Part shown: positions 17,741 to 26,530 of the stretch, one piece after another
Position numbering within the stretch: position 1 is the first letter of the stretch
How the letters are laid out: each line of letters opens with the position of its first letter
Assembly (NCBI RefSeq): GCF_000786205.1
Contig: NZ_JROH01000029.1
Coordinates: forward strand, 1 to 45,351
DNA length: 45,351 bases
Direction of reading: 5' to 3'
Source of the DNA: Sphingomonas sp. 37zxx
Lineage (GTDB): Bacteria > Pseudomonadota > Alphaproteobacteria > Sphingomonadales > Sphingomonadaceae
Translations under genes and position numbers: made by a program
The notes under the pieces: model-generated
The model's database searches: none
What the model was told of the DNA's origin: nothing
What the model saw: the letters and a program-made list of their open reading frames with translations, nothing else

Positions 17741-18075
17741 GATTGCTTCCGCCCCAGCTCTACGTACTGATATTTCCTATACGTGAAGAACGAAGCCGAC
17801 GCTAGCTACGACTATTCGCCGACCATCCCGGATTGACGCGATATCGTTCCGTTAACATACTATTTTTACTGGCAATCCGAATATCTTACGGCCCAATCGA
17901 AACAAATGCCGCCTGCACGGCAGTATCGGCCACTGGCCCAGGCGTCGCGACACTTGTTTATTTTGCACGTATCATCAGACAATAATCGGCTTGTCGACAA
18001 CGCGACATCGAAAGCATATGTAGTTTTTACCCGATCAGCTCGGGCAAAGGCCACTTATTTGGGGAATCACTCTAA
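17741..18075. other. Intergenic region between divergent membrane-protein and DCC genes
   Basis: About 335 bp, AT-richer than its surroundings and without a credible gene. It must hold promoters for both directions. On the plus strand TTGACG at 17833 with TACTAT at 17858 is a poor sigma-70-like pair (19-base spacer). No operator-like palindrome was noticed. Confidence 0.4.
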
Positions 18076-18477
18076 ATGTCGAACCTGATCATTTACGACG
18101 GTGAGTGTATATTTTGCCAAAACTATGTGCGGTTCGTCAAATTACGGGAAAATATAGGTCAAGTCGAACTGCTCGACGCACGAAGCGACGATCCGCGTAT
18201 TTCTGCCTATACCGCGGCGGGCTATAATCTAGACGAAGGCATGATATTCGTTCGCGATGGTCGTGTATTTCATGGTGCAGAAGCCGTTAACATACTGGCG
18301 ATATTGTCGTCGGACAGGACGATCGCCAGCAGGCTGAATGCGATGGCGTTTTCCAATCAGCGGATTTCCCGCCTGCTATATCCGCTGCTCAAAGCCGGTC
18401 GTCGCTTGACGTTACTGGCGCGAGGCAAGTCGCTGATCAACAAGGCCAAGCAAAACAAGTCGCTCGAACTTCACTGA
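18076..18477 (+). CDS. DCC-family thiol-disulfide oxidoreductase-like protein (DUF393)
   Basis: A 133-residue cytoplasmic protein of the DCC family. The YDGECIFC motif is at residues 7-14, giving the DxxCxxC (Asp8, Cys11, Cys14) that names the family. A thioredoxin-like fold is presumed and redox activity is suggested but not proven for the family. GRVFHGAEAV is the usual conserved block before the end of the domain. It is divergent from the HTTM-type gene, a pairing seen often in bacteria. No clear Shine-Dalgarno is seen before the ATG. Confidence 0.85.
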   Translation: MSNLIIYDGECIFCQNYVRFVKLRENIGQVELLDARSDDPRISAYTAAGYNLDEGMIFVRDGRVFHGAEAVNILAILSSDRTIASRLNAMAFSNQRISRLLYPLLKAGRRLTLLARGKSLINKAKQNKSLELH

Positions 18478-18537
18478 CATTCCAGACCACGGCGGCAATC
18501 GCTTTGCGGCGACCGCCACCAAGCTGAGCCCCCGCCG

Positions 18538-19791
18538 TCAGTGTTGGCTCACTGTGGTTCCCATATCCACACCCGCCAGCCTGTCCCCGGCAAGCGCTGC
18601 CAGCTGCGCCTGGCCCTGGGACAGTGCCTCACCATTCTTCAGACACTGCGCGGCATCACGGCGCGCGAATCGCGCACAATCCCACTGCACCCGTTCGAAC
18701 GCCCGTGCCCGATCGCGCAGAAAGCTGAATGCGATCTTCTCCAGCTTCGCCGGCGGCATAGGTAGGGCACTGGGCAGATCGGCACGATCGGTCCAGGCCA
18801 ACAGTTTGCAATAAGGCCGATCACCGCAAATACGGCTTGCGGCGGCAGCATAGGTCGCTGGATTCTGTGCGGAGTCGAGCACCGTCATGAAGCTGTTGGT
18901 GTCATATTCCATCGGCAGCGCCATGACGATATCGGGCGCCGGCAGTTCAAGCGCCGCCACCTCGATCAGCCCCGGATCGGCGACCGCACCGTCCTTGCTA
19001 TGGCCAACCGACAACATCGCCAATTGCGCGACCACCGGCTCGGCACCGGCATGGTTTCCCCTGAAAGCCGGTGGCGTACCCCACCAACCGGTCCATCGGA
19101 AAAACAGGTGCGTGTTGATTTCCGAAATCTTCTCCAGGCTGGCGCTCCAATAGGGGACCACCCAATCGGTATGATAATGCGTTGCCATCCCGACCCGGGG
19201 CTCGACTTCTCCCTTCAGAAAAGCTTCGGCAAGCTTTTGCGCGCGGCTCCATGCCGGGGTGGCATAACGCCGCGCCAGTGCCCCATCGCAGGTGAAGGTA
19301 AACTGGCACCCTGTATGCCGCTCAGCGCCTTGGAAAACCACACCGCAGACGGTTTTTGGAAAAGCGGGATGCCGCATCCGGTTCAGCACCACCTGCGCCA
19401 CCGCGCGCTGGCCGACCGGATCGTCGCCAGCTTCGTACAGCACAGCGGCGGCGAGGCAATCGGTGGCACGGACGAAATCGGCGGGGTCGGCCGCTTGCAG
19501 CCGATACGGCTTGGCCGCCGGATTGGGCGCGGTCGAGAACGGCACCTGCGCGTTGAACGCGCGAGCATCCTGGGGGGCCAGGCTGATGAACGCCGTCGGC
19601 TCGACCGGCGGCAGCTCCGCCTTCCCCACCATCCGCGAGACCACATCGCGATTCGAACCGGTGCGATCGGCTACCCCTTGGCTTTGCGTTCCGACCAAGG
19701 CGATCGGAACCACGATCGATACCGCGGAGATGCCGAAAATCACTGTTCGCACCAACTTCGATAGCGGTTGAACAGAATGAAATAGTTGCAT
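18538..19791 (-). CDS. SleB-type cell wall hydrolase
   Basis: A 417-residue exported protein. An N-terminal hydrophobic segment (VIFGISAVSIVVPIALVG) precedes a hydrolase_2 (SleB/CwlJ) domain at about residues 105-225. The domain begins CLAAAVLYEAGDDPVGQRAV, with the conserved catalytic Glu, and continues VVLNRMRHPAFP and CQFTFTCDG. The C-terminal 190 residues are not recognised. The family cleaves peptidoglycan (lytic transglycosylase or amidase); in alphaproteobacteria it probably helps remodel the wall. It stands alone, with a 261-bp upstream gap in which I see no gene. Confidence 0.87.
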   Translation of the reverse strand: MQLFHSVQPLSKLVRTVIFGISAVSIVVPIALVGTQSQGVADRTGSNRDVVSRMVGKAELPPVEPTAFISLAPQDARAFNAQVPFSTAPNPAAKPYRLQAADPADFVRATDCLAAAVLYEAGDDPVGQRAVAQVVLNRMRHPAFPKTVCGVVFQGAERHTGCQFTFTCDGALARRYATPAWSRAQKLAEAFLKGEVEPRVGMATHYHTDWVVPYWSASLEKISEINTHLFFRWTGWWGTPPAFRGNHAGAEPVVAQLAMLSVGHSKDGAVADPGLIEVAALELPAPDIVMALPMEYDTNSFMTVLDSAQNPATYAAAASRICGDRPYCKLLAWTDRADLPSALPMPPAKLEKIAFSFLRDRARAFERVQWDCARFARRDAAQCLKNGEALSQGQAQLAALAGDRLAGVDMGTTVSQH

Positions 19792-20052
19792 GGTCCGACA
19801 TCAATCCGTCAAAAACTGGGCTTGCGGCCCGGCACGCGCCTGTATCCTATTCACGGGCCAGACGAAAACATCAGTTGCGACCAATAGTTTCCCTATTCAG
19901 GACGAATATCATTCGGCCATCTGTTGGCTTAACCGATCGGCTGACCTTCCCGCGCCTATCGATGCGATCTTGGATCGATTTGCCCGCTGGTTGGTACACT
20001 TCATCGCCTTGCGGTTGCTTTCCCGACTCGCAGCGGCCTATTTTCGAATGCG

Positions 20053-21036
20053 ATGAACCATTTTAGCAAAATCGCGGTGGCCGCGGCTGGCATCATGCTG
20101 GTTGCCGCCGACACCCCCGGGCAACGGTCGGGCCGATTCGCGCCCACCGACGGCGGCCTGGTCGGCATCACGAAAGCGGTGATCGACCTTGGCGGCGCCT
20201 CCCCCCCGCAAGCGGCCGATTTCGACGTTTTCGCCAATTTTACCGCCAGGGATTTCGGCACCACCCGCTCGCTCGGTCTCGTGAAGATCGTCACCCCGAC
20301 CCGGGGCATCAAAATCCGCGATGTCGTGGCCGAAAATGGCTACCGGTTTCTGGATGTCGGGGCGAAAGGTGCTTTGGTCGATGCGTCGATCGAGCGCGTG
20401 AGAGCGACGGGCCTGATTCGATCTTTCGCGCGAATTCGGGGCGACAGCCATGACATCGTCATTCGCGATGTCGATGCCACTTTCAGCGCTCAGCCCGCCG
20501 AACGGCCGCATCTGCCCGGCGGCATTCAGATCGATGGCACCGCGCACGACATCCTGATCGAGCGCGTAGCCATCCGCGGCGCTAAAATGCGGGTGGAAAA
20601 GGGAAAATACACCAATGGCGATGGCTTCTCCACCGAACGCAACAATGCCGGCATCGTCTTTCGCGACACCGCTGCAGACGACAATTCAGATGGCGGCTAT
20701 GATCTGAAGTCGACCGCGACTCGCCTGGAAAATGTCCGTGCGGCGCGCAACGGTCGCAACTACCGATTTTGGGGCACCGGTGAAGCAACCACCATCACCA
20801 GCGAAAATCCCTCCTCGGCACATATCTGGACCGGTCAGGGTGCGAATTGGCGGATCGGCAAGCTGATCGTTCGGTCGACAACGCGGGCGCCGGTCATTCG
20901 GCTCGAAGGCCAGGGCGTCTTGCGGATCGACGATTATGACATCCGCGTCCCCGCAGGCACCCCCATGGTCATCGATGAAAGCAAGGGAATGGCGAAAATC
21001 GATTGGGGCCGGCGCGGTCCGCCGCCGGGCCTCTAG
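20053..21036 (+). CDS. Exported right-handed beta-helix protein, possible polysaccharide lyase relative
   Basis: A 327-residue protein with a signal peptide (IAVAAAGIMLVAAD) and short beta-helix repeats throughout. At about residues 185-240 it carries NGDGFSTER, GGYDLKS and NGRNYRFWG. The same three motifs in the same order occur in the proteins encoded at 23664-26123 and 37850-44872, so this is a shared module. Unlike those two it has a signal peptide and no C-terminal modules. Beta-helix proteins in sphingan loci (GelR/SpsR-like) are lyases or surface proteins; a lyase role is only inference. Its TAG stop lies within a palindromic repeat. Confidence 0.7.
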   Translation: MNHFSKIAVAAAGIMLVAADTPGQRSGRFAPTDGGLVGITKAVIDLGGASPPQAADFDVFANFTARDFGTTRSLGLVKIVTPTRGIKIRDVVAENGYRFLDVGAKGALVDASIERVRATGLIRSFARIRGDSHDIVIRDVDATFSAQPAERPHLPGGIQIDGTAHDILIERVAIRGAKMRVEKGKYTNGDGFSTERNNAGIVFRDTAADDNSDGGYDLKSTATRLENVRAARNGRNYRFWGTGEATTITSENPSSAHIWTGQGANWRIGKLIVRSTTRAPVIRLEGQGVLRIDDYDIRVPAGTPMVIDESKGMAKIDWGRRGPPPGL

Positions 21037-21201
21037 TGGATTGATTTTGGCATTCGCATCCCGCCTGCGGCACGCTCTCGCTGCGAATGTCAAAATCATA
21101 AAATCCACTAGAATCACATAATTGCTAGTGGTCCTGGAGATTCTGACATTTGCTCCTGACTGAGCCGAAGGGGATAGCAAATGTCAGAATCGAACCACTA
21201 G
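21033..21201. repeat. Two tandem CTAGTGG...CCACTAG palindromic elements
   Basis: Unit 1 spans 21033-21111 and unit 2 spans 21125-21201. Each is bounded by CTAGTGG and CCACTAG. Each contains long inner arms: in unit 2 a perfect 16-bp pair (21139-21154 with 21176-21191), and in unit 1 a 16-bp pair with one mismatch. The inner arms of the two units are related (GATTTTGGCATTCGCA against GATTCTGACATTTGCT). Unit 1 supplies the stop codon of the beta-helix gene. They look like small mobile palindromic repeats. Confidence 0.8.
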
Positions 21202-21366
21202 CCAGGATCAATTGGGGTCGACGCGGGCCACCAGCGGGTCTGTAGACCAGTGAAACCGAAATTAGTCGAAAGTCAGGTTTCAACCGAACCAGCAAGTCGT
21301 GTCGCTAATATTGCTGCGATCGCTAAGCGACGCTTTGGCAAATGGAATAACTTCGATGCTAACGAA

Positions 21367-21395
21367 AAAGGCTCGCTTCTCGGAAGCGAGCCTTT
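21367..21395 (-). terminator. Rho-independent terminator
   Basis: A perfect 13-bp stem (AAAGGCTCGCTTC / GAAGCGAGCCTTT) with a 3-base loop. Read on the minus strand it runs into TTTTT, so it ends the gene at 21417. Confidence 0.9.
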
Positions 21396-21416
21396 CCCTG
21401 CTACTTAGCCTAAAAT

Positions 21417-22205
21417 TCAGGCCGGAGCTGAATCGTCGAACGTCGGGATCGGCGTGTAGAAATAATAAGTCACACCTCCGACAGTTTCGCTGGCAGTGAA
21501 CAGCAGGCTGCTTACACCGACCAGGTCGACCTGGCCGCCTGCACCGTTCGGAGCGCCGCCATCTGCACCAGGCAGATCGAGCACGCCATTGCTACCAAAG
21601 GTGATGAAGCCATCGCCGTCGCTGTCGTACAATGCCGAAGTGGTAATGATCAGATCGTCAACGCCTAAACCAGTGATCGTATCACCGCCCAAATTGATGC
21701 CAAGCGCAGTATCGTACAAGAAAGCCTTTTGCTTTCCTGCGCCCACGCCGGTCGCATCAAACGTGTCGTTGCCTACCGTACCTTCAACAACCCGCATACC
21801 TTCCGTGCCGAAAGCGGCTTCCATATACCGGCGCGTGAACGAATCGGCATAGACATGGCCGCCATCCTTGGCACCCAGGTACCGCAATTCGGTCACGTTG
21901 CCGAAATCGCCCTGCATATCAATCGAGTCGGTGCCGGCGTTCTTCTTGCTCGTACGGTCGATGTCCAGCACGCCGTTTTTACCGAACTGAATATAGCCGT
22001 CATTATTGCCGTCGAAAATCTTGACGGTGTTGATCAGCGTGTCGTTGCGGTTGAATGCGTTGATGATGTCATCACCAATCATGCCATCCTGAACAACGAA
22101 GGCGTCGGCACCGGCGGTGCCCATATATACGGTGTTTGCGCCATCCGCTGCCATGTTGATCACGTTGGCTGATGTGATCAGTGTCGAATTTCCACTTAAA
22201 GCCAC
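21417..22205 (-). CDS. Secreted C-terminal-module protein, two calcium-type modules
   Basis: A 262-residue protein made almost entirely of the module found at the ends of three larger proteins here. Copy 1 has NAFNRNDTLINTVKIFDGNN followed by DGYIQFGKNGVLDI. Copy 2 has GLGVDDLIITTSALYDSDGD followed by GFITFGSNGVLDL, and it ends with GGVTYYFYTP. The DxNxDGxI loops look like calcium sites. A GTG at 22205 preceded by GGAGG is chosen; ATG 22217 and TTG 22307 are in frame. There is no signal peptide, so export would need type I secretion. It belongs to no family I can name and may be a minimal, stand-alone member of the set. Confidence 0.65.
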   Translation of the reverse strand: MALSGNSTLITSANVINMAADGANTVYMGTAGADAFVVQDGMIGDDIINAFNRNDTLINTVKIFDGNNDGYIQFGKNGVLDIDRTSKKNAGTDSIDMQGDFGNVTELRYLGAKDGGHVYADSFTRRYMEAAFGTEGMRVVEGTVGNDTFDATGVGAGKQKAFLYDTALGINLGGDTITGLGVDDLIITTSALYDSDGDGFITFGSNGVLDLPGADGGAPNGAGGQVDLVGVSSLLFTASETVGGVTYYFYTPIPTFDDSAPA

Positions 22206-22528
22206 GTCCACCTCCATCGGGTTCGGGTTGACGAAAACCCCCACTGGCTTTCGTCTCCTGGCGGCGACTTGCTCCGAGATTAACGATTCGTCAACCTTGT
22301 ATGGCAATCAGTCCGAAGTGAACATGTACGACCGTTAAGCATAATCAAGTCGATTAACTATCTGATTTGTCGATTCCATACTATACGCCGTCTCGTCATG
22401 GGATTTTCGGCTTGGGTCCGGCGCGCGCTATGTCGCATTGCGGGACACGCTCTATAATTTTATGTGGGGTCCAAGCGGCCGCAAAATGCCCGCGCCGCGT
22501 CTAGCGCGATTGACCTTCGCGATCGGAA
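22206..22528. other. Intergenic region, no gene seen
   Basis: About 320 bp upstream of the module-protein gene and downstream of the GT2 gene on the same strand. It probably contains the module-protein promoter. Only a loose CGCGATT/AATCGCG inverted pair near 22505-22535 was noticed. Confidence 0.4.
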
Positions 22529-23542
22529 TTAATCGCGACTCGCACCATTAATTCGGGCAAAGTCAAACTCGCCCTCACCCTGTGACATGCCGCGGGCAAA
22601 TTTGAGCATCGGTGCGCGAAGCAAGCCGGTGCCCAGCGCGACCATGATAAACGCCGCGCATCCCTTAACCGTCCAATGCTCGCCGAGCGAGCGCCGTCCC
22701 AGCCGAAGCGCCATCGCGCGATCGCCGCCGACCCATAGCATCACCGCTGCACGGGCGAGGCTTTTGGCGATAGTGGCGTCGGGATTGCTGAAATAGGGAT
22801 ACAGCAACGCAAACTGATCGAGTTCGTCCTTCCCGCCCGCATCCCCCGCTGCCAACGCTTGCTGATGAGCCGCAATGCTGATCGCGGCCAGGATTTCGCG
22901 TTTGGCAACCTGCTCGGGCTTGGCGTTCACACCGTCCAGGCGAAGATAGCGACGGTACAAAATGTCATCGACATAGCCGAAATCGCCCAACCGGCTCATC
23001 CGGCGAAACAGGTCGCTGGCTTGCCCCACGGTGAAGGCCGCACGATAGCCTCCTGCCTGCAGATACGCGTCGCGCCGAAACATCACTTCGCCGTGCGAGA
23101 TGGCGAAATCACCCGAAATCGGCCCTTTGCGAACTAGCTTGGCCGGCCGCACTTCCCAGCATCGACCCGTCAGCTCATCGACGTTTTCGATACCGCATCC
23201 AACCGCCACCACCTCGGGATGCGCGCGCAGAAACGCCACTTGCGCTGCCAAACGATGGGGAAAGCTCTCGTCCCCGGCGCCATGTACCGCGATGAATTCG
23301 CTAGTCGCCTCGGCGCACAGCGCAATCATCGTGCGGGTAAAGCCGATATTTGCCTGCCGACGGACCTCGATCCGATCGGACGCATGCCTTTGCAAAGCTG
23401 GGAACGTATCATCGCGCGACCCATCATCGACGATGATCGCGCGAAACGACGGAAAATCCTGCATCGCCAATGATGTAACCGAAGCATCGACACTGTCTTG
23501 CCGATTGTAAAAGGCGGATACGACCGTCACATCAACCGGCAT
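22529..23542 (-). CDS. Family 2 glycosyltransferase
   Basis: A 337-residue cytoplasmic GT-A enzyme. It begins VDVTVVSAFYNRQDSVDASV, then has the nucleotide-sugar site VDDGSRDDT and later GAGDE in place of the usual DxD. The N-terminal 220 residues fit GT2; the C-terminal part has two hydrophobic helices. It probably adds one sugar to the lipid-linked repeat unit. The ATG at 23542 is chosen over TTG 23569 because the family match begins there. The change from DxD to GxGDE makes donor binding worth checking. The sugar is unknown. Confidence 0.85.
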   Translation of the reverse strand: MPVDVTVVSAFYNRQDSVDASVTSLAMQDFPSFRAIIVDDGSRDDTFPALQRHASDRIEVRRQANIGFTRTMIALCAEATSEFIAVHGAGDESFPHRLAAQVAFLRAHPEVVAVGCGIENVDELTGRCWEVRPAKLVRKGPISGDFAISHGEVMFRRDAYLQAGGYRAAFTVGQASDLFRRMSRLGDFGYVDDILYRRYLRLDGVNAKPEQVAKREILAAISIAAHQQALAAGDAGGKDELDQFALLYPYFSNPDATIAKSLARAAVMLWVGGDRAMALRLGRRSLGEHWTVKGCAAFIMVALGTGLLRAPMLKFARGMSQGEGEFDFARINGASRD

Positions 23543-23601
23543 CGGCGAACCCCACAACGTTGCAAGCAATTATCAGTAACGATCGGTATACGGCAAAGAA
23601 A

Positions 23602-23631
23602 GGGCCGCGCCGTCAAACGGCGGCGCGGCCC
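23602..23631 (-). terminator. Rho-independent terminator
   Basis: An 11-bp GC stem (GGGCCGCGCCG / CGGCGCGGCCC) with an 8-base loop. It is followed on the minus strand by TTTCTTT and lies just after the stop of the large module-protein gene. Confidence 0.8.
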
Positions 23632-23663
23632 GGCAGAAAGAGCATTTTATACGGCGAGCGGCC

Positions 23664-26123
23664 CTATCCTGTGATCATATCCAATCCTGCCGCCGAACCA
23701 TCCAGGCTGTAGACGAAATACTGGATGCCATTGATGGTTGCACTACCGTCGAATTCGATCGCATTCACCGCGCTACCGCTAACTTGCACGCTACCCAAGC
23801 TTTGACCCTGCGTGGTCAGCGCCAGCTTGCCCGCATTCAGGGCGATCGTCCCGCTGGCGTCGGCACCATCGAGCTTGCTTGTGGTGACGATAATGTCTTC
23901 CGCGCCGAAATTCGCCAGCACGTCGGAACCAAGCCCCCGCATCAACGCGGTGTCGAAGAAGAACATGTCCGATTTCACGCCTGCCCGATCGCCCGACAGA
24001 CTGTCCGATACGGTCAGTTTGCCCTCGATCGCGCCCTTTGGTCGCACCGCTGCATCGGCATAGACAAACCCTTCCTCGGTCTGACCCAAGACCCGCAATC
24101 CATTCGAGCCCAGTCCCGAAATCGAAACGACGCCGGCTTGGTCGCCTAGGTTGAAACCGCCCTTGCCGGGGGTGATGAAGCCATCGCCATTGCCGTCGAC
24201 GAATGCCTTGGCCAGGACAATCGCATCATTGGAGCCAAGGCCATGAACGGTGTCATTGCCTAGCTTGCCGATGCCGGTGTCAAAGACAAATGTTTCGCGC
24301 GCCGCGCTTCCGACGAACGTCTCATTGCCGGTGGTCGCTTTGTGGGTGGTAGCGGTGGTCGCCGCATTAGTGGCTGCCGGCGGCTGCGGCAGCCCCGACC
24401 CCACCTTCCAGACCGCGGCACTGCCATAGACAAAACCGCCATCGGCCTCACCCAGCAATCGTAACCCAGCGCTCAGTCCATCGATCGCCAGCGATCCGCC
24501 ATTCTCCATCTGGAGAATCTTGTCCTTGCCGAACGTTGTCACCCCGTCGCCATCGACATCGCTGAGCTTCTTGGTGAAGACTACCAGGTCGTTCACCCCA
24601 AAACCCTTGATGACGTCGAACCCGCTTGCGACATTCTGGTCAAAAACGAATTTTTCGGCGGCGGTTGTGGCCATGAACGTCTGGTTCGCGGCAGTGCTGT
24701 GATGAAGAACCCAGTTGCCCGGCGCAGCGTCCCCCGTTGCCGGCGGCATAGGAACGACCGGCGGGGTCGGTGCCGGTGCCTCGGGCGTCGGCTCGGGCGT
24801 TTGGGGCTCGGGGATCTCGGGCTCGGGCTCGGGCATCGGAGGCTGGGGTGCCTCGCCGCCCGCGCTGGCGGCAGCCTCTGCTTCGGCCCTGGCAATGGCA
24901 CCATCAGCCAAATGGGGCACCCGTTCGCCGATCACCGGCACGACTATGGTACCGTCGGCATAAAGCTCACCCTGTGATGTCGCCCCCGTCGACGCGACGT
25001 GCGTGATGGTGGCGCTCGCCATGCCTGTTGGCCGAATCCCGACCGAGGTGATCGCGTCGCTTGCATGGATTACCGTCGCACCGACAATTTCGAGTGACCC
25101 GCTATTGTCGAACACCCGCGTGTTGGACCCGGCATCGGCAAAGGTACCACCGACGATCTTTACCGACGCACCATCGGCCACCCACACCTGCAACTGCGAG
25201 CTGGTACCGCCGCGAAGATGCGGATTGAGGCCGACGGCGTCGATCAGTTGAACATCATCGCCCCAGAAACGGAAGTTGCGCCCGTTATCTTCGGCGACCG
25301 CTCTTACCATCGTCACGTTATTGGACTTCAGATCATAACCGCCATCGGTATTGCCCCGCGCGACGGTATCTTCAAAATACAGATTGTACGTGCCGCGCTC
25401 CGACGAAAATCCGTCGGCATTCCAATATCGGCCGGTGCCTGCGTCCTGCGTTGCATTGTCCATCGTCACACGGCGCAAGACGATATCGTGCGCGGTGCCG
25501 GTTATATGAACGCCCATCGTAAAGTTGTCGCCGTCTTGCCGACCGCTGTCGGCGCGAACATCCTCGATCAAGACATCGTTGGTGTCATATTGAATGCGGA
25601 TCGCGTTCTTAGAAAAACCTTCGACATCAACGTTCTGAATGGTCAGACCGTCAACCGACGCAGTCTTATTCGTTCCGGCGCGCAGCGTATCGAAGAAGCG
25701 TTGCACGTTGCTGGAATCGACATTCCTGATCGCCAGGTTGTCGACATCGCCGACAACGCGGAACGCCGTGCCGACATTGTCGATCTGCAGACCTTCGAAG
25801 GTCAGGTTATCGGCGTCCTTCTGGATTCGAAACAGCTCGTTGCCCGAAGCTGCCCCCGCAACCCAGTCAACTGCGCGCGTTCCTTCGAAATGCGCTTCGC
25901 CTGCGGACCCATCGCTGTTAACGCCCTTGATGGTTACGCCAGACCCTGTTATGCTGAGCGGTGATTTGACGATGTAAACACCTTGGTCCGCCGCCAAGGC
26001 AACAGTACCACCATCCCCTGCCTTGCGTATCATTGCGTCAAGGTTGGTGATGCTGGCTGCATTAGACCAGTCCGAACCACTTTTGTCACCAGCGCCCGTA
26101 GGCGAAACATATACCGTTGCCAT
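23664..26123 (-). CDS. Secreted beta-helix protein with Pro-rich linker and three C-terminal modules
   Basis: An 819-residue protein. Residues 1 to about 410 are a right-handed beta-helix with NADGFSSER, GGYDLKS and NGRNFRFWG. A Pro/Glu-rich linker of repeated PEP-type units lies at about 425-465. Three copies of the shared module follow: FGVNDLVVFTKKLSDVDGDG, LGSNDAIVLAKAFVDGNGDG and FGAEDIIVTTSKLDGADASG. The last copy has a degenerate calcium loop and ends INGIQYFVYS. No signal peptide is visible. The start MATVYVSPTGAG is the first residue block resembling the giant paralogue (LFITPTGAG). It could be a lyase or polysaccharide-binding surface protein, exported by a type I system. Confidence 0.7.
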   Translation of the reverse strand: MATVYVSPTGAGDKSGSDWSNAASITNLDAMIRKAGDGGTVALAADQGVYIVKSPLSITGSGVTIKGVNSDGSAGEAHFEGTRAVDWVAGAASGNELFRIQKDADNLTFEGLQIDNVGTAFRVVGDVDNLAIRNVDSSNVQRFFDTLRAGTNKTASVDGLTIQNVDVEGFSKNAIRIQYDTNDVLIEDVRADSGRQDGDNFTMGVHITGTAHDIVLRRVTMDNATQDAGTGRYWNADGFSSERGTYNLYFEDTVARGNTDGGYDLKSNNVTMVRAVAEDNGRNFRFWGDDVQLIDAVGLNPHLRGGTSSQLQVWVADGASVKIVGGTFADAGSNTRVFDNSGSLEIVGATVIHASDAITSVGIRPTGMASATITHVASTGATSQGELYADGTIVVPVIGERVPHLADGAIARAEAEAAASAGGEAPQPPMPEPEPEIPEPQTPEPTPEAPAPTPPVVPMPPATGDAAPGNWVLHHSTAANQTFMATTAAEKFVFDQNVASGFDVIKGFGVNDLVVFTKKLSDVDGDGVTTFGKDKILQMENGGSLAIDGLSAGLRLLGEADGGFVYGSAAVWKVGSGLPQPPAATNAATTATTHKATTGNETFVGSAARETFVFDTGIGKLGNDTVHGLGSNDAIVLAKAFVDGNGDGFITPGKGGFNLGDQAGVVSISGLGSNGLRVLGQTEEGFVYADAAVRPKGAIEGKLTVSDSLSGDRAGVKSDMFFFDTALMRGLGSDVLANFGAEDIIVTTSKLDGADASGTIALNAGKLALTTQGQSLGSVQVSGSAVNAIEFDGSATINGIQYFVYSLDGSAAGLDMITG

Positions 26124-26530
26124 TGCGTGCCCTACCCGTACGCGAGGAGGCAGCGCCGCCCGCCGCGGTCGCCAACTCTTCCCCACGTATTTGGTATAGA
26201 TGCGCTACTATGGCCGTGGCGTTTCGACACACGGCTACTAGATCGTTTACTATCATAATGGTTTTATCTTGCTTAGTGCGACGGATTCCTTTCCGGCACC
26301 CGCCCTCAGCCGCCTTTCAAAACTTGCGTCTCGACGGGCACCAGTTGACCCTGATAGGCCGGTGCGCCTGCAACCTGCCATGGGTGAATCTCGAAGCCGG
26401 CCATTCACCGAACCGGTGCCTGAATGCCGATCCAGAATGTTTACCTCGGCCCCATATCAAGCAGTGCAATATAGCATTATGAGCGCCAAAGATTCGTGCA
26501 GGCAGCAGCATGCAAGCAAGAGGGACTAAG
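26124..26530. other. Intergenic region, no supported gene
   Basis: About 400 bp between the divergent large beta-helix gene and a GT2 gene. Several short open frames run through it on the plus strand, but they are Arg- and Ser-rich, lack ribosome sites and match nothing. It should contain divergent promoters; none stands out. Confidence 0.4.

Noticed and set aside
22364..22552. Plus-strand frame without a good start, reading into the GT2 gene antisense
   Set aside because: No start codon before most of it and no family resemblance.
26117..26482. Plus-strand frames upstream of the GT2 gene
   Set aside because: Composition is not protein-like and there is no start signal or family match.
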